Shown one piece after another: positions 1 to 5,181 of a stretch of 5,387 nt of DNA. The position numbers and the translations under genes were made by a program. The stretch is from contig CAZAQS010000316.1 in NCBI GenBank assembly GCA_964486825.1, positions 1 to 5,387 of the forward strand. The letters are read 5' to 3'. Origin of the DNA: CAZAQS01 sp964486825. GTDB taxonomy: Bacteria > Chloroflexota > Anaerolineae > Anaerolineales > UBA4823. Each line of letters begins with the position of its first letter. Positions within the stretch are counted from its first letter, which is position 1. The notes beneath the pieces were generated by a model that did no database searches, was not told where the DNA came from, and saw only the letters and a program-made list of their open reading frames with translations.

Positions 1-119
1 TGATGGATTTCATCGAGGTAAACCGTAGCGCTGCGGACCAACCCGTAGGAGGCCCTGGCGCTGGGCCCAAAGCTTATGCTGGGGATGGTCCTGCCAGGTC
101 TAAACTATTCTCCTGTTGA
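1..119 (+). CDS. Possible 3' end of a gene entering from the left (unrecognised)
   Basis: The frame containing position 3 is open from the window edge to a TGA at 117-119, giving about 38 residues. It runs MDFIEVNRSAADQPVGG and then becomes rich in Gly, Pro, Ala and Lys. The ATG at 3 has no visible upstream ribosome site because the window begins there, so it may be internal. I recognise no domain. Codon third positions are only about half G or C, well below the genes to the right, so coding is not established. The same DNA could fold: GGACCA (35-40) pairs with TGGTCC (86-91), and GGCCC (51-55) with GGGCC (63-67). It could therefore be a gene tail, non-coding sequence, or chance. Confidence 0.3.
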   Translation, partial: MDFIEVNRSAADQPVGGPGAGPKAYAGDGPARSKLFSC

Positions 120-123
120 ACAA

Positions 124-169
124 GGCCAGCCGGCGTTGAAGTCCGATTGGATCCACTGGTTTTAAATTT
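124..169 (+). terminator. Weak possible terminator after the left-edge frame
   Basis: CCAG (126-129) can pair with CTGG (156-159), extended outward by two G-T pairs, around a small inner TCC/GGA stem. The T-rich run TTTTAAATTT (160-169) follows. The stem is short and interrupted, so this is only a suggestion. The remaining bases between 120 and 201 show no gene; they are A+T-rich, as often seen upstream of a promoter. Confidence 0.2.
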
Positions 170-201
170 AGACTGCATGACTCTGAATTTCCATTTGAGC
201 C

Positions 202-230
202 TTGACGATCACCCGCGTGAGGAGTAAAAT
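202..230 (+). promoter_or_regulatory. Sigma70-type promoter for the structured RNA/leader
   Basis: A -35 box TTGACG (202-207) and a -10 box TAAAAT (225-230) are separated by exactly 17 bp. Each differs from the bacterial consensus at one position. The sequence just upstream (160-199) is A+T-rich and could act as an UP element. Transcription would start near 237, giving either a roughly 300-nt RNA ending at the 506-536 terminator or a leader of about 340 nt before the ATG at 578. This is the best promoter visible upstream of the synthase gene. Confidence 0.6.
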
Positions 231-236
231 CACGTC

Positions 237-536
237 TTAATATCAACCGAATAACTGCAAACAGCGCATGGTCCCTGCCTCCAGCAGGGATGACGAGGTG
301 GAGGTTCCTCACCGCGAGGTGAGGCTAATGGTCAGGCCATAAGGCCAGACTCAGAAAATCGAGAGATCAGCGGATGCCTCCCGGAGCTGCCACGCTCCGT
401 GTTTGCCCCTCATGAAGCAGCCTGACAAACCGCCGGGTAACCGGCGAACAAAACAGCTGTAGTGGCTTAGAGTCTTCGAGGGGCGTACCTATAGCTGTGT
501 TCATGAATAGGCACGCAGACCGTGCTTATTTATTTT
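237..536 (+). ncRNA. Candidate structured RNA or long attenuated leader (family unknown)
   Basis: This stretch lies between a good promoter and a terminator-like hairpin, has no convincing reading frame, and is dense in perfect stems. TCCCTGC (272-278) pairs with GCAGGGA (284-290) over a 5-nt loop. CCTCACC (307-313) pairs with GGTGAGG (318-324) over a GCGA loop. GTC-A-GGCC and GGCC-A-GAC (331-350) close an ATAA loop with one A-A mismatch. ATC/GAT (358-367) encloses a GAGA loop. CGGAGC/GCTCCG spans 382-399. GCCCCTC (405-411) plus GAAG (414-417) pairs with CTTC-GAGGGGC (474-484). Inside that, AGCC (419-422) pairs with GGCT (464-467), and CGCCGG/CCGGCG (431-446) closes a GTAA loop. Three GNRA loops suggest tertiary folding. 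It could be a free small RNA or a riboswitch or attenuator for the synthase gene. It matches no tRNA, tmRNA, RNase P or SRP signature I know. Confidence 0.5.
506..536 (+). terminator. Rho-independent terminator-like hairpin
   Basis: AATAGGCACG (506-515) pairs with CGTGCTTATT (521-530) around the loop CAGAC, giving ten base pairs with one G-T pair. TATTTT (531-536) follows. The GC-rich top (GCACG/CGTGC) and T-rich tail fit an intrinsic terminator. It lies 41 bases before the synthase start codon, and no clear promoter is visible in that gap. It would therefore either end a separate RNA or act as an attenuator that must be read through to express the gene. Confidence 0.5.
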
Positions 537-577
537 AAGCCCCTCCCATAGATGGTATTCTACGGAGGCCTGCCAGT

Positions 578-3061
578 ATGATCCTTAGCCCTCGCTACCA
601 TATCCAAACCCGGCCTGCCCCTCCTCCCGCCGGCGGGTACCCGGCCCGCTTTCACCTGGATGATCCGAAGGCCTACGTCAAATATGGGCACCCGGTTTTT
701 CTGGGCTCTGCCCAGCGTGGCGATCCTTACTGGACGGGTGAGATCATCACCCAGACCTGGTACCAGGCCGAGACCGGGCGCATCCCCATCTCGGGCGCCG
801 GGTACGGTGGCAAGTTTGCCGGTGAGGGTTTCGAGGGCATCTGGCTGGACATGAGCGAGATCGTGCGACCCACCCGGGACGGTATCCACGGGCGGGAGAC
901 CATATCGACCCAGGTAGATCTGGGCGGGGGGCTGGACAGGCTGGCCTTCGATGGCTCCGGTCGCCTGCTCTCCCAGCTCCCGCCCGGCTTGAGTCTGCCC
1001 CTCCCGATCCTCCTGAACCCCCTACCGGCGCCCCTACCGGGCCGGGGCGCCCTGCTGGCCCTGGCTGCCGGGGCCGCCTGGCTGGGGAGCCTGGCGCTGC
1101 TCGACCCGGCTGATTATGCAGACGATCTGTCAGCTTATACCGCCTGGCTGGCCCCGCGCCTCAAGGCGAGCAATTTGGAGAATTTCCCCAACAATTGGAC
1201 GCCCCGGTATATAGAAATTGAAGAAGATGACCTTTCCCTGGTTCTGCCTGCGGTAGAGCGAGCCCGGCAGCGCTGGCCCCAGGCGGTGATCGCCGGGCGC
1301 CTGCCGCTCAACATCGACTCGGCGATCACCGTTCAGGCCTGGGTGGAAGCCGGTTTAGGCGTGATCCACCTGTACGCCGACGATGTCGGGCAGGATGAGG
1401 CCGGGCGCTACCTACCCCATGCGCTCAGGGAGGTGCACGGGAGCCTGGTCGACAGCTCACTACGAGAGCGGGTGAGCCTGGTAGCCAGCGGGGGCATCGC
1501 AGCCGCAGAGCATGTAGCCAAGTCTATCGCCTGCGGAGCCGACCTGACTGCCATTGATTTCGCCGTCCAGGTTGCCTGGGGGTGTGCGCTGTGGGCCGAT
1601 CGAGGCCGTTGCCCGGTCGAAAGCGAAACGCTGGACCCGGAATGGGGCGCCCAGCGCCTGGTCAACCTGGTGAACGCCTGGCGCGACCAGCTCCTGGAGG
1701 CATTAGGCGCCATGGGCCTGCGCGAAGTCCGCCGGCTACGCGGCGAGCTCGGCCGCACGATCTGGCATTCTACGGAGGAGGCCGCTTTCCGCAACACCCT
1801 GGGTGGGCAGGTATCGCGCTCGCGCTATCCGCACCTGAAGCAGTACGAAGCCGGGGAGGGGGACTTTCGCTGGCCTCAATCCCTGCTGCTGGCCTCCCAG
1901 GAACAGGCCCGCACAGGTAAACCGCCCGAAGGAGAGTACGAATACCGGGTTGGCCTGTCCGAGGGCGGCTTTGACCGGATGGCCTTCGCCTTCGAGCTCG
2001 AGCGAGACGCACAGCAACCACCTTGCGCAGACCCCAGCCGGTTCGATTTTTCCCTGCCCCTTAACCGGCGAGACCCTGGTCGCCCGCAGGTTGATCTGCC
2101 ACTACCCTGGTATGGGGCTGGCATGTCATACGGTAGCGTGAGCACACCCGTGATGCTGGCGCGGGCGCGAGCAGCACGGCGCCTGGGGACATTCACCTCC
2201 ACCGGAGAAGGCGGCTATCCACAGGCCTTGGAACCGTACGCAGATCATATCATCACTCAGGTAGCTACCGGCCTGTTTGGCGTGAGTGAAGCATCCATCC
2301 AACGGACACGCCTTGTGGAGATCAAATACGCGCAAGGCGCCAAGCCCGGCCTGGGCGGGCACCTGCTCGGCAATAAGAACACCTCCTCGGTCGCCCAGAT
2401 CCGCGAAGCCGTGCAGGGCACCTCGCTTTTCTCGCCCTTCCCCTTCCACAGCGTTTATTCGGTCGAGGATCACAAGAAGCACGTCGACTGGCTGAAGCAG
2501 GTCAACCCGAGCGCCCTGATCAGCGTCAAGGTCTCTACACCAACCGACGTGGACATGGTGGCGGTCGGCTCTTACTTTGCCGGCGCGCATATCCTTCACC
2601 TGGACGGCGCCTATGGTGGGACAGGAGCAGCGCCGGAGATCGCCAAGAAGAATATCGCCATGCCGATCGAATATGCCATACCGAAGGTGCATCGCTTCCT
2701 GGTGGAGGAAGGCATCCGCCAGGAAATCACCCTGATGGCCTCCGGCGGACTTCGTACCGCCTTCGACGTTGCCAAGGCCATCGCTCTGGGAGCGGATGGC
2801 GTTGTCCTGGGCACGGCTGAGCTGGTCGCTATCGGCTGCACCCGCATCGGGCAGTGCGAGAAAGGCCTGGGCTGCCCGTATGGCATCACGACCACGGACC
2901 CGGAGCATGCCAAGAAGATCGATCCTGGCGAAGCCTGGCAGCGCATCGCCAACCTGTACACGGCCTGGCTGTGGCAGCTGGCAGGCATGCTGGAGATCCT
3001 GGGGATGCGCTCGATCGCCGAGCTGCGCGGCCGCAGCGACTTGCTGGTCTATTTGACTTGA
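578..3061 (+). CDS. FMN-binding glutamate synthase family protein with tandem synthase modules
   Basis: This 827-residue protein is the synthase part of a glutamate synthase: it would condense ammonia and 2-oxoglutarate on FMN in the cytoplasm. The C-terminal module (about 452-823) is intact. It has GAGMSYGSVS (513-522), STGEGG (541-546), GAKPGLGGHL (587-596), KVSTPTDVDM (651-660), HLDGAYGGTGAAP (674-686) and ASGGLRTAFDVAKA (721-734). Cysteines 754, 760 and 766 (C-x5-C-x5-C) fit the [3Fe-4S] site. The N-terminal module (about 108-396) resembles it, for example ASGGIAAAEHVAKSIACGAD (303-322), but lacks those FMN and substrate loops. It may correspond to the non-catalytic central domain of classical GltB. 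There is no amidotransferase or GXGXG domain; an amidotransferase gene begins at 5182. The ATG follows GGAGG (564-568) by 9 nt. An N-methylglutamate or glxD-type synthase is an alternative assignment. The family is certain, the exact substrate less so. Confidence 0.9.
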   Translation: MILSPRYHIQTRPAPPPAGGYPARFHLDDPKAYVKYGHPVFLGSAQRGDPYWTGEIITQTWYQAETGRIPISGAGYGGKFAGEGFEGIWLDMSEIVRPTRDGIHGRETISTQVDLGGGLDRLAFDGSGRLLSQLPPGLSLPLPILLNPLPAPLPGRGALLALAAGAAWLGSLALLDPADYADDLSAYTAWLAPRLKASNLENFPNNWTPRYIEIEEDDLSLVLPAVERARQRWPQAVIAGRLPLNIDSAITVQAWVEAGLGVIHLYADDVGQDEAGRYLPHALREVHGSLVDSSLRERVSLVASGGIAAAEHVAKSIACGADLTAIDFAVQVAWGCALWADRGRCPVESETLDPEWGAQRLVNLVNAWRDQLLEALGAMGLREVRRLRGELGRTIWHSTEEAAFRNTLGGQVSRSRYPHLKQYEAGEGDFRWPQSLLLASQEQARTGKPPEGEYEYRVGLSEGGFDRMAFAFELERDAQQPPCADPSRFDFSLPLNRRDPGRPQVDLPLPWYGAGMSYGSVSTPVMLARARAARRLGTFTSTGEGGYPQALEPYADHIITQVATGLFGVSEASIQRTRLVEIKYAQGAKPGLGGHLLGNKNTSSVAQIREAVQGTSLFSPFPFHSVYSVEDHKKHVDWLKQVNPSALISVKVSTPTDVDMVAVGSYFAGAHILHLDGAYGGTGAAPEIAKKNIAMPIEYAIPKVHRFLVEEGIRQEITLMASGGLRTAFDVAKAIALGADGVVLGTAELVAIGCTRIGQCEKGLGCPYGITTTDPEHAKKIDPGEAWQRIANLYTAWLWQLAGMLEILGMRSIAELRGRSDLLVYLT

Positions 3062-3084
3062 AGGGCAGGATAGCAAGAATCGGA

Positions 3085-3112
3085 TTGAACCCGGACAGGG
3101 AATGCCTATAAT
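3085..3112 (+). promoter_or_regulatory. Promoter of the HTH/alkyltransferase gene
   Basis: TTGAAC (3085-3090) and a perfect TATAAT (3107-3112) are separated by 16 bp, in the 90-bp gap after the synthase gene. The predicted start of transcription is near 3119, giving a short leader of about 33 nt. The alkyltransferase gene therefore appears to be a separate transcription unit, although read-through from the synthase gene is possible because I see no terminator in the gap. Confidence 0.65.
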
Positions 3113-3115
3113 GTT

Positions 3116-3142
3116 CTTTATCTTGAGGGAAAAAAGATAAAG
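3116..3142 (+). promoter_or_regulatory. 9-bp inverted repeat over transcription start and ribosome site (possible operator)
   Basis: CTTTATCTT (3116-3124) and AAGATAAAG (3134-3142) are a perfect 9-bp inverted repeat with a 9-base spacer. It begins 3 bases after the -10 box, covers the predicted start site, and its right arm overlaps the AAAGGAG ribosome site (3139-3145). The symmetry and position suit an operator for a dimeric repressor, possibly self-regulation by the encoded HTH protein. If transcription starts just upstream, the RNA could instead form a hairpin masking the ribosome site. Confidence 0.4.
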
Positions 3143-3151
3143 GAGAAGAAC

Positions 3152-4018
3152 ATGGTACTACAAGCAAGCAAGACCGAACGATTAACAAGTGATTATGAGC
3201 GGGTGGAACAGGCCTTAGAGTTCCTGCATAAGAATTTCCACCGGCAGCCTGGCCTGGAGGAAATTGCTGCCAGCATCTCACTGAGCGAATACCACTTCCA
3301 GCGCCTGTTCAGCCGCTGGGTGGGCATTAGCCCCAAGCGATTCCTGCAATTCTTGACCAAGGAGCATGCCAAAGAGCTGCTGGACAGTTCGAGTGACCTG
3401 CTCAGCGTGGCCTACGAATCCGGGCTATCCGGCCCTGGACGGCTGCACGACCTGTTTGTCAACTGCGAAGCGGTAACGCCGGGCGAGTACAAGGCCCAAG
3501 GCGCCGGGCTGAAGATTTTCTACGGCTTCCATAGGACTCCCTTTGGGGAATGCTTACTTGGAGCGACAGAGCGCGGCATCTGCGCCCTGAACTTCCTCCA
3601 CAACAGCTCGCAGGGTGAAGCGCTGGAACGCCTTGAAAAAAGCTGGCCACAGGCCGAGTTGGTCGAAGACCCGGCTCGCACCCGTCCTCTGATGATGCGC
3701 ATTTTCGATGCACCACAACGAACGCCAGGTGCGCCGCTGTCGCTTTTCATGAAGGGCACTAACTTCCAGATCAAAGTTTGGGAAGCGTTGCTGCGCATCC
3801 CCCCTGGCAGCGTTGTCTCGTATGAGGCAATCGCCAGGGCAATTGGCAGCCCGCACTCTTCGCGTGCTGTAGGCAACGCCGTTGCAAGCAACCCTATCCA
3901 GTACATCATCCCCTGCCACCGCGTCATCCGCAAGATAGGCGAGTTCGGCAACTACCAGGGGGGTATCCCCCGTAAGATGGCGTTGTTAGGCTGGGAGGCT
4001 GCCCAGGTGCAGCTGTGA
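3152..4018 (+). CDS. ada: Ada-like AraC-type HTH / methylated-DNA-protein cysteine methyltransferase
   Basis: This 288-residue fusion joins a DNA-binding domain to a suicidal DNA-repair domain that moves an alkyl group from O6-alkylguanine to its own cysteine. Residues about 15-117 form an AraC-type double helix-turn-helix (helices near LEEIAASISLSEYHF at 35-49, and 83-113 with GLSGPGRLHDLF). Residues 122-149 begin the alkyltransferase N-terminal part. Residues 203-285 are the catalytic domain: Tyr224, arginine finger Arg238 in SSRAVGNA, Asn247, the PCHRVI motif at 254-259 with acceptor Cys255 and His256, and Glu282. The E. coli Ada N-terminal zinc domain, which senses methylphosphotriesters, is absent, so how it would sense damage is unclear. 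HTH-alkyltransferase proteins of this form are a known group. The ATG follows AAAGGAG (3139-3145) by 6 nt. The gene has its own promoter and an inverted repeat upstream, and the exporter gene follows after 71 bp. Confidence 0.93.
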   Translation: MVLQASKTERLTSDYERVEQALEFLHKNFHRQPGLEEIAASISLSEYHFQRLFSRWVGISPKRFLQFLTKEHAKELLDSSSDLLSVAYESGLSGPGRLHDLFVNCEAVTPGEYKAQGAGLKIFYGFHRTPFGECLLGATERGICALNFLHNSSQGEALERLEKSWPQAELVEDPARTRPLMMRIFDAPQRTPGAPLSLFMKGTNFQIKVWEALLRIPPGSVVSYEAIARAIGSPHSSRAVGNAVASNPIQYIIPCHRVIRKIGEFGNYQGGIPRKMALLGWEAAQVQL

Positions 4019-4075
4019 GCTGGAGGGTCAACGGAAACGATCCGATTAAGCATACAATCGCGAGTTAATTTTCTT

Positions 4076-4092
4076 GAGGGTACGAACCTGTG
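4076..4092 (+). promoter_or_regulatory. Ribosome site fixing the GTG start of the exporter gene
   Basis: GAGGG (4076-4080) lies 9 nt before the GTG at 4090-4092. The next in-frame ATG (4165, residue 26) lies inside the first membrane helix and would remove its beginning, so GTG is the better start. A possible -10 box TACAAT lies at 4053-4058, but I see no convincing -35 box for it. Confidence 0.5.
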
Positions 4093-5124
4093 AAAACCAA
4101 AAATCTAACTGGTACGAAAAGCATAACCGGGGGCGGAACAAGCAGTTTGTCGATCTGGACTGCCATGATCGCAGTTTATATCGTTTGGGGATCGACCTAC
4201 CTGGCCATCCGCTTTGCCATCGAGACCATGCCGCCCTTCCTGATGGCAGCCACTCGTTTCCTGGCGGCAGGTCTGATCCTGTATGCCTTCCGGCGGGTAC
4301 GCGGAGATGCAGCCCCCACGCGCCTGGAATGGCGCTCGGCAGCTATCGTGGGCGCGCTATTACTGGTCGGGGGCAACGGTGGGGTCGTTTGGGCCGAGCA
4401 ATTTGTCGAGTCGGGTATCGCAGCACTGTTAGTAGGCTCGGCGCCGTTGTGGATGGTTCTGCTTGATGCACTGCGCCCGGGGCAGTCGCACCTGGCCCGG
4501 CGCTCTACCAACAAACGCCAAAGTTTCCTTACCACAGCCGGTGTGGTGATCGGCTTCCTGGGGATTGGCCTGCTGGTCAGCCCTTCCAGCCTGACCGGTA
4601 TTGCCGGTGACGTGGATCCCTTGGGGGCGGCTGTATTGACCCTGGCATGCTTCTTCTGGGCAGCTGGCTCCCTCTATAATCGGGGAGCAAAGCTACCCAG
4701 CTCGCCCCTACTTGGAACTGGTATGGAGATGCTGGCGGGCGGGGTTGGTTTACTACTGCTCGGGACGCTGACGGGGGAATGGGGAAAGGTGGACCTGGCA
4801 GGCATTTCCACGCGCTCGCTCTTGGGGTTGGGCTACCTGGTCTTTTTCGGCTCGCTGGTGGGTTTCGCCGCCTATACCTGGCTGCTGCGGGTGGCGCCGA
4901 CCGCTTTGGTCTCGACGTACGCCTACGTCAATCCACTGGTCGCCATCCTGCTCGGAAACCTGCTGGCCCAGGAGCCGCTAACCCCACGCGTGTTGATCGC
5001 GACCGCCGTAATTCTGAGCGCCGTGGCAGTCATCACCTTAAACCAGCCTGCCCGTAGTAAACCCAAGCCCGAAACGAAGCAGGAACAGGTCAGGATGGCT
5101 ACCCCATCCTGTGGGGACGATTGA
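4090..5124 (+). CDS. yedA: DMT/EamA-family exporter, YedA-like
   Basis: This is a 344-residue inner-membrane protein of the drug/metabolite transporter superfamily, with two EamA repeats. About ten hydrophobic helices are visible, near residues 22-42, 48-68, 82-101, 107-127, 146-164, 176-195, 207-227, 243-266, 270-292 and 299-317. Family hallmarks are YIVWGSTYLAIRF (30-42), PPFLMAATRFLAAG (48-61) and, in the second repeat, STYAYVNPLVAILLG (275-289). It closely recalls E. coli YedA, which is about 306 residues. Here there are an extra polar N-terminus of about 20 residues, a basic loop at 129-145 and a charged 27-residue C-terminal tail. The substrate cannot be read from sequence; the family includes exporters of amino acids and small metabolites. 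It follows the alkyltransferase gene by 71 bp and precedes the amidotransferase gene by 57 bp, all on one strand, so co-transcription is possible. Export of an amino acid or related product would fit the neighbourhood but is a guess. Confidence 0.88.
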   Translation: MKTKNLTGTKSITGGGTSSLSIWTAMIAVYIVWGSTYLAIRFAIETMPPFLMAATRFLAAGLILYAFRRVRGDAAPTRLEWRSAAIVGALLLVGGNGGVVWAEQFVESGIAALLVGSAPLWMVLLDALRPGQSHLARRSTNKRQSFLTTAGVVIGFLGIGLLVSPSSLTGIAGDVDPLGAAVLTLACFFWAAGSLYNRGAKLPSSPLLGTGMEMLAGGVGLLLLGTLTGEWGKVDLAGISTRSLLGLGYLVFFGSLVGFAAYTWLLRVAPTALVSTYAYVNPLVAILLGNLLAQEPLTPRVLIATAVILSAVAVITLNQPARSKPKPETKQEQVRMATPSCGDD

Positions 5125-5181
5125 GGGGACATGCCATATCAAGCAAGTCGCTTTGAAGAGAAATAGAAAAGGAGTGTAAGG

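Noticed and set aside
100..312. Minus-strand open frame of 70 residues over the promoter and leader
   Set aside because: It has no recognisable domain or ribosome site, and it overlaps the plus-strand promoter and the hairpins that explain the region better.
335..346. GGCC-ATAA-GGCC as an insertion target or phage site
   Set aside because: It is explained as the top of a short RNA hairpin. There are no flanking direct repeats, transposase or integrase genes in the window.
237..577. tRNA, tmRNA, RNase P, SRP, T-box, SAM, FMN, cobalamin, TPP or glutamine riboswitch in the leader
   Set aside because: I looked for their conserved core strings and found none. Only a GAAGCAGCC string recalls SRP RNA, without its partner strand.
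555..1776. Shared ATTCTACGGAGG at 557-568 and at about 1767-1778, near the boundary of the two synthase modules
   Set aside because: It looked like a fused-gene ribosome-site scar, but about one 12-base repeat pair is expected by chance in a window this size, and no in-frame start codon follows the second copy at a usable distance.
2126..3076. Long minus-strand open frame (316 residues) opposite the synthase gene
   Set aside because: It is a shadow of the GC-rich coding strand. Its translation shows no domain, while the plus strand carries many conserved glutamate-synthase motifs at the same place.
3121..4080. TCTTGAGGG repeated upstream of the alkyltransferase gene (3121-3129) and the exporter gene (4072-4080)
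   Set aside because: In the second place it is simply the ribosome site, and in the first it lies inside the inverted repeat. A shared 9-mer is weak evidence of common control.
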